Shown here piece by piece: positions 8,305-19,900 of a stretch of 64,000 nt of DNA. The position numbers and the translations under genes are program-made. The DNA is taken from positions 58,960-122,959 of the forward strand of contig CBDCUE010000020.1 of the NCBI GenBank assembly GCA_965222515.1. The letters are read 5' to 3'. The notes beneath the pieces are model-generated. The model did not search any database. It had not been told where the DNA came from and saw only the letters and a program-made list of their open reading frames with translations. Each line of letters begins with the position of its first letter. The first letter of the stretch is position 1. Source of the stretch: CBDCUE01 sp965222515 (GTDB lineage: Bacteria > Pseudomonadota > Alphaproteobacteria > Rickettsiales > JABIRX01).

Positions 8305-9210
8305 TTAATAGCTTCCTCTTGCATTCAAAAGGACTCTGCCTTTATCTATATTTTTAAGAGACATTAATAAATCTCCACCTTCTTTTGATCTACTAACAGA
8401 TATTAACTGTTCTTGGTTTTTAAACTCTTCTTGCCAAAAAGTTGCTAAAGTACAATTAGCAGAACCACATACTATATCTTCATTAATATTCCAAGAAGGT
8501 GCAAAATATCTTGAATTAATATCTGCTCCTTTTACTCCTTGTTTTGCCGTTGCAATAAACATAGTTCCATAATTAAATTGCCATTTTTTATCAAATTCTG
8601 CCAATTTATTAAAATCTGGGTTAAGTGTTTTTGTATCAGTTCCATCTTTGAATCTAATAATTCTATAACCATTTTCTCCTAAAGCTGTTTCTACAGGTTT
8701 TTTTTCTTCTGGAAGTTCTTGTTCTTTTGGTATAGAAAACAAAACTTTTGCAATATTTTCTAAATCTCCTTTATGAAGTCTAATGTCATTTTTTACTAAT
8801 GCTATTGCAGGAAAATCAAGAGATATACCATCTTTTTTTATCCCTGTTCTATCTGCACCCTCAGATTTTTTTACAAGAAATTCTTTGTCTAGCCCTTCTT
8901 GCACTTTTATTGCAAAAAATTTTATCTCTTTCAAATCATTATTTTGTGAAAATAAAAAAATAGCTGAAGCAATAGTTGCATGAACACACAAAAATATTTC
9001 TTTATTACAAGTAAACCATCTAATATTATATCTTTTTTCTTTTCCATCAAACACAAGAAAAGCTGTAACAGGTAAATTGTTGTTTTCAGCAGTTTTTTGC
9101 ATAATTTCATCATTAAGATAATTACTTAATACACACACACCAGCTGGATTACCCTTTTTATTTTCGCCTGTAAATGCATAAGCAATATAAGTTTTATTTA
9201 TATTTGTCAT
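8305..9210 (-). CDS. PhzF-family protein with altered active site
   Basis: PhzF-family proteins are two-domain diaminopimelate-epimerase-like isomerases; most have unknown substrates. The start is set at the ATG at 9210 (MTNINKTYIAYAFTG), because the frame's earlier ATGs at 9243 only add a tail; length is 301 residues. The family motifs FTG...GNPAGVCV, IRWFT and EDIVCGSAN are present. The usual catalytic glutamate in the LSET motif is replaced by valine (NNLPVTAFL), CGHAT reads CVHAT, and the usual GSAHC reads GSANC. The protein may have another chemistry or none. It stands alone between the atpHAG operon and a palindrome. Confidence 0.75.
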   Translation of the reverse strand: MTNINKTYIAYAFTGENKKGNPAGVCVLSNYLNDEIMQKTAENNNLPVTAFLVFDGKEKRYNIRWFTCNKEIFLCVHATIASAIFLFSQNNDLKEIKFFAIKVQEGLDKEFLVKKSEGADRTGIKKDGISLDFPAIALVKNDIRLHKGDLENIAKVLFSIPKEQELPEEKKPVETALGENGYRIIRFKDGTDTKTLNPDFNKLAEFDKKWQFNYGTMFIATAKQGVKGADINSRYFAPSWNINEDIVCGSANCTLATFWQEEFKNQEQLISVSRSKEGGDLLMSLKNIDKGRVLLNARGSY

Positions 9211-9265
9211 AATTTTTATCATTATACTATTCAAGTTTTTCAAGTTTGTTAGGAGTCAGTTTGTT

Positions 9266-9347
9266 AGGGGTTCTATGTAAAAAAAAGGATAAAATACAAC
9301 TTTATACTAAACTTACAATTCTATCCGCTTTTTAACATAAAACCCCT
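9266..9347. terminator. Long stem-loop upstream of the PhzF-like gene
   Basis: Two arms of 26 bases (9266-9291 and 9322-9347) pair almost completely, starting AGGGGTTCTATGT and ending ACATAAAACCCCT, around a 30-base loop. It lies between two divergent genes, so a simple terminator role is unlikely; a mobile palindrome or a regulatory hairpin is equally possible. I saw no second copy in the window. Confidence 0.45.
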
Positions 9348-9432
9348 AATCTAATTAAATTTTTCTTGCTTTTTTTTTAAAATAAATATTATTTTTATAT
9401 TAAATAATAAAAATCATATAATAATTATTACC

Positions 9433-9684
9433 ATGAACACACTTGTTGGAACAGTAGATGTAAAATTACAGCTTGATAAAGATGTAATACTGGAATATCA
9501 AGCACATGAAGAAGAATACAAACAAATGCTAGAAAAAGTTATTACAAGAAAAGTAGTCATTAAAAAACAAAAAGATAATCTTAATAATAAATTACTATCT
9601 TCTATTTCAACAATACAAAAAAGTTCTAAAAAAGCAAATATTAGTGAAGAGGATATAGATAATCTTATAAATGAAATATCTTAA
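9433..9684 (+). CDS. Putative antitoxin partner of a PIN toxin
   Basis: An 83-residue, charged, mostly helical protein starting MNTLVGTVDVKLQLDKDVIL. It overlaps the next reading frame, a PIN-domain toxin, by 14 bp. Small acidic/basic proteins translationally coupled to a PIN toxin are normally the antitoxin, with an N-terminal DNA-binding part and a C-terminal toxin-binding part. I do not recognise a named antitoxin family, so the call rests on context. Its partner is broken, which leaves the antitoxin without a clear need. Confidence 0.5.
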   Translation: MNTLVGTVDVKLQLDKDVILEYQAHEEEYKQMLEKVITRKVVIKKQKDNLNNKLLSSISTIQKSSKKANISEEDIDNLINEIS

Positions 9685-10095
9685 CTACTCATCTCTTGTA
9701 ATAGACACCACTGTTATTATTCGCTTACTATTATCAAATAATTCTTATTCATTTTTAGCTTTTGAAGATATTGTTAAAAAAGGCTATGAGTTAAAAAGAG
9801 TTTTACAGAAAAAAATATTTAAAAGAATATCACAAGAGGAGAAAGAGGCTTTTTTTAGTTCTTATTATTGAAATAGGTAAATTTATAGATGTAGAAAAGA
9901 AAATTACCCTCTTATTGTGATAAAAATGACAATATGTGGCTTGATATAGCACACAGATTAATAATAGATTATATTCTTACTTATGATGAGGATTTACTTA
10001 TACTTAATCCTTTTAAAGTTGGAAGTGTTGATATACCGATTATTTTACCAGAAAAATATTTGAAGCTAGAGAAAAAATTAGAGGTTCTATACTAA
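9671..10095 (+). pseudogene. PIN-domain (VapC-like) toxin, frameshifted
   Basis: PIN toxins are Mg2+-dependent ribonucleases of toxin-antitoxin pairs. The first 66 codons carry the domain start (LVIDTTVIIRLLLSN, with the first catalytic Asp) and the helix FEDIVKKGYEL, then stop at 9869. The rest of the domain continues in another frame: YCDKNDNMWLDIAHRL, then DYILTYDEDLLIL with the later catalytic acids, ending IILPEKYLKLEKKLEVLY. At least two frame changes are needed to join them, so the toxin is inactive. The last codon and stop lie inside a family B palindrome that begins at 10088. Confidence 0.75.
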
Positions 10096-10168
10096 TCTAA
10101 TTTCAAAATATTGATTTTATCTTCAGATTTTTGAGGATAAAATCAATATTTTGGAATCAGATTAGTAT
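10088..10168. repeat. Palindromic element, family B, copy at the PIN pseudogene end
   Basis: A near-perfect hairpin with arms of about 34 bases, beginning TATACTAATCTAATTTCAAA and ending with the complement, and a short loop. The element provides the stop codon of the PIN pseudogene. Related copies are at 23291-23362 and, expanded, at 56431-56588. Confidence 0.85.
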
Positions 10169-10245
10169 ATGTTAAAAATAAGGTCCTTGCAAAATATATT
10201 AATTTTTTTACAATTGCTTCTGCAAAGAAAAATGATAACAAATTT

Positions 10246-10824
10246 ATGGCTGATAATTTAGCAAATAAAATTCTTAATAAGGCTCTAAAGCTTGTACCTC
10301 AACAAGGTTGGTGTGATGAGGTATTGGAACAATCTCAAGATGAACAAACTTTTTCCAACATAAAAGAATTAGTTAGCTATTTTTTGGAAGAAAATGATCG
10401 CCTAATGTTAAAAACATTAGAAAAAACTAATATAGAAAAATTGAAAATAAGGCAAAGAATAAGAAAGGCTCTAATTGTTAGATTTAAGCAACATAATAAA
10501 GATATATTAGCCAAGACATTAAAATTCTTAAGCAATCCTGCAAATAGCGATCTTGCTTTTAGATCTTTAAGTACTAGCTGTAACAAAATATGGAGCTGGG
10601 CAGGAGATGAAAGCACAGATTTTAATTTTTATAGCAAAAGATTATTACTTGCTGGGGTTTATAGTACTAGCCTAATTTATTATCTAAAAAAAACAGATAT
10701 GGACTTGGATGATTTAAGTATTTTTATAGAAAATAGACTAGATGATGTAGTAAAATTAGGGAGTTTGAAGCAAAAAATAACCAACTCTGTAGAGTTTTTA
10801 AGAAACTTTATTAAAAAAAGTTAA
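10246..10824 (+). CDS. COQ9-family ubiquinone biosynthesis protein
   Basis: COQ9 is a lipid-binding protein that supports ubiquinone hydroxylation in mitochondria and alphaproteobacteria. The 192 residues show the family pattern: an N-terminal helix-turn-helix-like part with QQGWCDEVL, IRQRIRKALIVR near 68-80, a motif NKIWSWAGDESTDFNFYSKR near 113-132 that corresponds to the conserved W.aGD.StDfN.YtkR signature, and LAGVYSTSLIYYL after it. The gene stands alone; in many alphaproteobacteria it is divergent from rpsU, which is not seen here. Confidence 0.88.
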   Translation: MADNLANKILNKALKLVPQQGWCDEVLEQSQDEQTFSNIKELVSYFLEENDRLMLKTLEKTNIEKLKIRQRIRKALIVRFKQHNKDILAKTLKFLSNPANSDLAFRSLSTSCNKIWSWAGDESTDFNFYSKRLLLAGVYSTSLIYYLKKTDMDLDDLSIFIENRLDDVVKLGSLKQKITNSVEFLRNFIKKS

Positions 10825-10994
10825 AAAAACATTTGCTATATATAATTGTCCTCTTATAAGTTATATATATGACTTGTTGAATTTTACAAATTTTTATAAG
10901 TTATTGTCTTAATTGCTATGTTGAGTTTAAAATCACTGATTTTTACTAAATACAGGAATATATTATTAAGTATAATTTTATATAATCTATTGCT

Positions 10995-13900
10995 ATGGTA
11001 ACCAATAATTATACAGAAATATTACTAGCTTATAATGAATACAGCTCCGTGCTATCGGAACAAGATATTATAGAAATTGCTGGTAATAACGAAGCATTAT
11101 CTTTTTCTAAAGAACTAGATGCTTTAAAAGGACTCATGGAGGGTGCAAGCATCAAAGAAGATGAGGAGGAAGAATCAGATTCAGAAGATGAGGCAAGTAA
11201 GCTTACAGAAGCTGAAGGTGTTGAACAGACAAAAGAAACTAAGATTGAAGATGTTACAGCAAAATTATTCAAACATATTGATGATTATGGATATGAAGGT
11301 GAAGATAATTTAATAGAAGAAACTTTTGACGAATCCGAAGAATTTGAAGATTTCAAAACAACTTTAATAGATGATAGTTTTAATTTAGGAAAAGAATTAG
11401 AAAGAATAGCAACATTAGATACAAATATTAAAAACATTATTAAAGAACAATCAGGAAGCAAAAAATATGAAACTTTTATAAGATTTGCTAATGATAACAA
11501 CATAAATTCAGGAGACATCCAAACCTTAGCAGAAAACATAGATCGATCAGAAGGAACAACGGAAGTTGTAAGCTCCGAAGCTTCTGAAACAGCTTCAACA
11601 GAAAAGTCAGATATTGAACAAAAAGACTCTGGCACTGACTCACAAACTCAAGGAACAGAAACTGTAACAACAGAAACAGCAGAACAAATAGGAAGTGCAG
11701 AAACTTCCCAACCCTCTTCTTCTCAAGGAACACAAACCCCTACTTCATCTCCAACAAGTGCAAACACTACAACAACAACTCAGCATTACGAAACACTAGA
11801 GGGAGCAAGCGGGAGTTATGATGCAGCGGGCAGCACAGGAAATTATGGAGATATCATAGATGGCGAAAGCACAGCTCCTTCTTATTCTGGTACCACAGAG
11901 ACTTCTCCATCAAATGAAGCCTCAACCCCTTCTAGTAGCGATAGTTCTACAACTAGCAACAACACCACCCAACATACAGATACAAACTTCGTTCCTCCTC
12001 CTTTTTCTGCAGAATCATCTGGTCTTAACGAAAATATCAATGAAGAAACGACTTCTATAACATATAGCATATTAAATGCAGGAGATTCTTTTCAGGCAAC
12101 AACAGCAAATGGAACTTATGGAACTTATAGCTTAAATCAAAATGGTGAATGGACTTATAATCTTGATATACAGGCAGTAGATTATCTAAATGAAGGAGAG
12201 AAGCTCTCTGATAGTTTTGCAATTGAAGCATCAGATGGCACATCATATACGGTAATTATCACTATTTTAGGAAGTAATGATCAAGCCATTATTAGCTCAG
12301 CTAATATTATTCCCATTTCACAAACTTTAACAGAAGATGATAGCACAACAACCTCTGTTACAGGAACATTAATCGCAACAGATGTAGATAATGACGACAA
12401 TAAATTTACAGTTCTTACATCATCTCAAGCTCAATATGGAACATATTCAATAACAGAAGATGGAGAGTGGAGCTATGATTTAGATAGCTCTTTGTCTCAA
12501 GCTTTAAATGCTTTAGGAGATACAGAGACAATAACTTTTACCACTATTGATGCTAGCCCTCATAACATCACTATAAATTTAATAGGCTCAAATGATGGAG
12601 CAACAATATCTGGAGTAGATACTGGAAGCATTACAGAAGCAAGCGAGCTTACTGTTTTTTCTGGACAAATTCTTGTTACAGATATTGATAATGATGATAA
12701 TAAATTTATATCTCAAACAGGAATAACCACTAGCTACGGAACATATAATATTGATGAAAATGGAAATTGGGCATATAATATAAACAGCTCTATATTTCAA
12801 TCAATAGGAGCAAATGGCGAAACTGATAGTTTTGTGGTATCTTCAATTGATGGCACAACACACACTATAACAATAGATTTAATTGGAGACAACAAACCTT
12901 CAATAATAACAGGGCTAGATATAGGAGATTTAGTAGAAGATAATAATATAATCACATCTATAACAGGAACTCTGTCATCAAATGATATAGATAATGATAA
13001 TAAATTTACAGCAATATCAGTAGCATCTCAATCTCTTTATGGAACTTATACAATTACAGAAAATGGTGTTTGGACATATAATTTAGATGCTACTTTGTCT
13101 CAAGCTTTAAATGATACAGGTGCAACTGACAGCTTAAAAGTAACCTCTACTGATGGCACAGAGCATATCATCACAATTTCTTTATCTGGATCAAATGATG
13201 GAGCTACCATAACAGGAACAGATACAGCAAATCTTGCAGAAGATAATATGAGTTTAACAACTGCAACGGGAACCATTTTGTCAGATGATGTTGATAATGA
13301 CAATAATAAATTTATTGCAATTAACACAGAAGAGCAAGCAACTTATGGAACTTACACAATAACAGAAGATGGTGTTTGGACATATCAGTTAGACAATAAT
13401 TTGGTTCAATACATAAATGATTCTGGTGCAACAGATATCTGGACAGTAACCTCCATAGATGGCACAAATCATATCATAACCATTAATATAGTTGGTGTAA
13501 ATGATGTTGCCACTATTGCTAATTTTAGTAATAAAACCGTTACTTTAAAAAACCAACCTATAAATATAGCTGAGGCCATTGTCATAACAGATATAGATAA
13601 TGATAATTTAACTAACCTTACCATAAAAGTTACAAATTATAATAATGTAGAAGATTTTTTCTTTTTAGAAAATCAAGTAATAGGTCTTAATTCTGGAACA
13701 ATAACTATGGGGACTGGATTTAATTACACAGCATCAGAAAATTCTTCTGGTGAATTATCCATAGTAATTTCTTCTATAATAGGAAATAATACAATAGCAG
13801 AATTTCAATCACTAATAAGAACCTTATCTTATAATAACAACAATTTAACAAATCCAGACACAGCAACTAAATCTATTCAAATTATAGTAGATGAAGGCAC

Positions 13901-16900
13901 ATCTAATGAGGCTCAAATAACAGCTAATCTTAACATAACAACCATTGCATCACAAGAGAATATATCATATGTCTCTACATTATTCTCAGTAACTGATGTA
14001 GGGACATATCAAATTACAGAAGTAATAGATAATCATAATAATGTTGTTACTGGATTATTTGAGATAAATTCAAATGGAGAGGTGAGCTTGGTGACAGGAG
14101 AAAACTTAGATTATGAAACAGCTCAAAATTATAACATATCAATAGATGTAACAGATTCAAATAGTAATGTTTCAAAACAACAATATTTTTTAAATGTTAC
14201 AGATGTTGATGATGGGACTTTAGGTTTTTTAAATATAAGTTATGTAGAAGATGACAGCAATATAATCGCATCTTATAATTTTGAAAATTCAGTTACAGGA
14301 GCTACTAATGCAACAATAGATGATATTTCACATAATGACACTGATAGCAGTGAAATAGATGCCTCTATTGGAATAGGTGCAAATTCTGGAATAGAAGGAG
14401 GTGCAAGGGGTAATTATTTGCAATTAGATGCTTCTTCAAATAATGCAGAATTATCTTTAGGAGAAATTACTTTAGGCAATGAATTTACATTGTCAGCTTG
14501 GTTTCAATTTGCAGATGATAATATTTCTCAAAGACAATATATTGCATCAATTACTAATGAGTACACTCAAAATTTTACTTTCAATCAAGGAATAAACATT
14601 TACAGATCTCACACAGATATTAATGATATTGTTTTAATTTATCATCAAGACAAAGATACTAGTGCTTATATAGTATTTGAAGATGTCATAGATACCTCTC
14701 CTACCACTAACCCATTTCAACATTATAGCTTTGTCTTTAAGCATACAACTTCTGGAGGCTTTGATGCTATCAATGCTACATTATATGTAGATGGTATATT
14801 AGTAAAAACAAGCACATTATCAACAACAGATGGAGATTTAACTTTGGCAGGTACAAGAAGCCAGGCAAGAATAGGAGGAGCTCAATTTAACAGCTCTTAC
14901 AGTGTAGTAGGTGGAATAGATGAGTTAATATTATCCAATACAGCATTTTCTGCAGTAGAAAATAGAGCTTTATATGAAAATGGCTTGAGTGATATAGCTG
15001 ATATCAAAGATTTTGATACAAATTCTGTGCAAGGAGAAGTGTTGCTAGAACCATTAGCATCAAATTCTGCAAGTGGCAACATTACTTATAGTTTTTCAGT
15101 GGATGGGGTTTTACAAACAGGAGCTACCACAACATTAAGCAACATTCCATTTAACATAGATTCTTCAACAGGAATTGTTACAAGAAACTCAAATATCTTA
15201 GACTCTAGTTACAATGGTTATGTAGTAAGAGTAACTGCAACAGATGGAACGGGAGCTAGCACAACTCAAAATTATATTTTATCAGGAAATGAAAGAGCAA
15301 ATATCTCTGGAATAGATACAGGGAACTTGGTAGAAGATGACAACACAACTACATCTACAACAGGAACACTTTTATCAAGTGATACAGATAATGATGATAA
15401 TAAATTTAATGCAATAAGCATAGCACAGCAAGCAACTTATGGAACTTATACCATCACGGAAGATGGAGTTTGGACATATAATTTAGACGATAATTTGGCT
15501 CAAGCTATCAATGTAGCAGGAGATACTGACAGTTTTATTATAACATCTATTGATGGTTCAGAGCATACAGTAACTATTACCATAACAGGTTCAGAAGATG
15601 CTTCCATAATAGGGGATTTTAGTGAGCAAACAATAATTTTAAATAATCAACCAATTAAAATTGCAGATTCTATTACAATAACAGATGTGGATAGTAAAAA
15701 TTTATTAAATCTTACGATAAAAATTGTAAATTATAATAATGGAGAGGATTCTTTCTTTTTGGCAGGGCAAAAAATAGAGCTTACATCAAGTGCCATTGCT
15801 TTAGGAAATTCAGAATTTAATTATATAGCATCAGAAGATGCATCCAATAATCTATCAATAGTCATAAATTTTGGAACGGAAAAAACTGTAGCAGAATATC
15901 AAGTATTACTGAAAACATTATCATATAATAATAGTAATCTAGAAAACCCTGATAGAACGGCAAGAGCAATTCAAATAATAGCAAATGAAGGAACAAGCAA
16001 TGAAGGTACAATAACAGCTAATCTAAATATAGGAAATCTTACAGCACAAGAAGATATAACAGATAGTAACACATTAGTTACAATAACTGATGCAGGAACA
16101 TATCAAATCACTTCGGTAGTAGATCAACAAGGAAATGATGCCAGTAGCTTGTTTGAGATAAATGTTGCTGGTGAAATAAGTTTACAATCAGGAAGTTTTT
16201 TAGATTATGAAGCAATAAGAAGTTATAAAATATCAGTAGATATAACAGATACAAATGGTAACACAAAAGAACAAATATATATATTAAATGTAACAGATGT
16301 TGATGATGGAGATTTTGAATTTTTAAATTCAGATTATATTAACAGCCTTGATCATAGCAATCTATTGGGGGCATATAATTTTGAAGAAATAGTAACAGGA
16401 GGTAGTTCAGCTAAAATAGATGATATAATTCATGCTTCAGGTGATAGCAATGAACTAGATGGGGCAATTGGCACAGGAGCAAATTCTGGAGTAACTGGAG
16501 GCATTTCAGGGAAATATTTGTCATTGGATCAATCAAATTCAGCTAATTTATCATTAGAAAATATTACTTTAGGAAATGCATTTTCTTTATCTGGTTGGTA
16601 TAAATTTGATCAAGATGACACTGATTCTAATGAATATTTTTTTTCAGCCACAACTAGCAATGGAGGAAATTTTTCTATATATAGAACAGCTGATGATTAT
16701 AGTTTAATATTTTTATATAGAGAAAGTCATTCATCAGGTCCTAATGATTATATTATTGCTAATAATGTTATAGATGCTAGTGCAGTAATTAATGAATTTG
16801 ATCATTATAGTTTTGTTATGGAAAATATAACAAAAGATGGAAGAGATGCTATAGAAGTATTTATATATGTTAATGGTTCATTGGCAATAACAAATACAAT

Positions 16901-19900
16901 ATTTTCATCTGGAGGAAATTTAACTTTAGCAGGAGATTATAGTAATGTTAGATTAGGTAGAAATCTTGATGGAGGCATAGATGATGTTATCTTATCAAAT
17001 ACAGCACTTTCAGGAGTAGAAGTTAGGGTGTTGGCTGAAACTGCTCTTAATATAGAAGATATTTCTTTTAGAACAGTAGCAGAAACAGTATTAATAGAAC
17101 CGCCACTTGCATCAAATCCAGACAGCGGAACAATAACATATAGTATGCAAGTTGATTATATAGCAGATTCAGGAGAGCTAACAACATTAACTGATAATAA
17201 TATTCCTTTTAGTATAGATACTAACACAGGAGGTGTTACTAGAAATAGCAATAATTTGAATATTAATTATGATAATTATATTTTAAGAGTAATAGCAACA
17301 GATAGTGCAAATAATGAAATAATTCAGAATTATAAGATTGGCATAGATCAAGAGGCAATAATTATTGGAGCAACAACAGCTAATATAGCTCTTATTAGTG
17401 ATGTCATAGCAACAGGAGAATTGCAATCAACAGATTCAGATAGTGAAAACAATAAATTTACAGCATCATCAGGAAACAGTACTTATGGAACATATTCAAT
17501 CACTGAAGATGGTGTTTGGAGTTATAATTTAGATAAAACAAATAGTTTAGTAAGTAATTTATCTTTAACAAATTACTTAACTGATAGTTTTATCATCACC
17601 TCAATAGATGGGACTCAAAAAACTATAAATCTTAATATAGGGGGGGTGGCAGAAAATATTTTAGATAGTAGTACAATATTTACAGTTACATTTTCAGGAA
17701 CATATAATATAAGCTCTGTTACAGATCATCATGGTAATATAGTAACAGGGTTATTTGAAATAAATTCTAGTGGAGAGGTGAGTTTAGTAACAGGTCAAAA
17801 TTTAGATTATGAAACAACAAATAGCTATGATTTTGAAATAACCATAACCAATGGTGCTAACAGCACAAATAAAAATTATAGCTTTAATGTGGTAGATATA
17901 AAAGATGGAGATTTTGCATTTATAAATATAGATTACATTAGTGATCTTGATGTTAGTAATATAATAGGAGCATATAATTTTCAGGATTCTGTTACAGGAG
18001 GTGCAGGAGCTATTATTGATGATGTAGCTCACAGTGATGTCAATAATGCTGAATTAGATGGAACAATTGGTACAAATGTAAATTCTGGAGCAAATTCAGG
18101 AGAAACAGCAATAGGAAAATATTTATCATTAGATGGTTCTGATCAAAGCAATTTATCTTTAGGAAATGTTACCTTAGGAAATGAATTTACTTTATCTGGT
18201 TGGTTTAAATTTGATGTTGATGATCTTCTCTCTGGTGGTGAAGGGTTCTTTTTTGCTAATACTAGTAGTGGTGGTAATTTCTCAATATATAGACCAGCAA
18301 ATAATGATACTAGAATTATTACATTATATCATGAAACCAGCACTCTTAGAGCTTATATATTGGATAATAATATCATAGATATAAGTCCAGATGTGAATGA
18401 ATTTAATCATTATAGTTTTACTTTTAAGGATATCGTTCAAGATGGCAATAATGCAATAGAAACATCACTTTATATAAATGGTATATTAAACAGAACATAT
18501 ACATTATCTTCATCTGCAGGAGATTTAACCTTAGCAGGTGATTATACTAATGTTACTATTGGAAACTCTATTGAAGGAGGGATTGATGATGTAATATTAT
18601 CTAATACGGTTCTTTCAGGATTAGAGGTTAGAATGTTATATGAGGGTGCCGTTAATATAGATGATATTTCTGTTAGAATAACATCAGGAACAATTATAAT
18701 AAATTCACCTATCGCATCAAACCCAAATAGTGGTGTAATAACATATAGTTTACAAGTAGATTCTGTATCAGATTCTGGAGAAATTACAGCATTAACTGGC
18801 AATGATATTCCTTTTGTTATAGATATTAACACGGGAGATATAACTAAAAATAGCAATAATCTGAATGTTAATTATGATATTTATATATTAAGAGTAACAG
18901 CAACAGATAGTGTAAATAATGAAATAGTTCAAAATTATAGAGTTAATTTTGATCAAGAAGCAGTAATTACAGGAGCAACAACAAGTAATGTAGCACTTAT
19001 TAGTAATGTTATAACAACAGGAATATTGCAATCAACAGATGTAGATAGTGAAAACAATAAATTTACAGCATCATCTGGAAATAGCACTTATGGAACATAT
19101 TCAATCACTGAAGATGGTGTTTGGAGTTATAGCTTAGACAAGACAAATAGTTCAATAAGTAACTTATCTTCTTCGGATTATTTAAATGATAGTTTTATAA
19201 TTAATTCAATAGATGGAACAGAAAAAACCATAAATCTTAATATAGGAGGGGTAGCAGAAAATATTGCTAATAATATTGTAATATTTACAATAGCAGATTC
19301 TGGAACATATAATATAAATTCTGTAGTAGATCATAAAGGAAACACTGTAACAGGATTATTTGAAATAAATATTAATGGAGAAGTTAGTTTAGTAGCAGGA
19401 AAAAATTTAGATTATGAAATGACAGATAGCTACACTCTTAATATATCAGTTACCAATGGTGGAAATACAATTAATCAGAATCATAATATTAATGTTATAG
19501 ACACAAATGATGGAGATTTTGAATTTATAAATATAGATTATCTTAGCGACCTTGATACTAGCAACATAATTGGAGCATATATCTTTGAAACTGCAGGAAC
19601 AACAATAGATGATGTAGTCCATAGTAGTAATGAGCTAGATGGAACAATTAGCACAGGTGCAAATTCAGGGGTAGCTGAAGGGATAAGAGGCAAACATCTC
19701 TCTTTAGATGGTTCAAGCACAGCTAATTTATCACTAGGAGATGTTACTTTAGAAAATGAATTCTCACTGTCTGGTTGGTTTAAATTTGATCAAGATAATA
19801 TTAGTTCTAATGAGTATTTCTTTTCAGCTAACACCGCTAATGGAGGAAGCTTTACTGCATATAGACAACATTCTTCTGATACTAATATTCTTATTCTATA

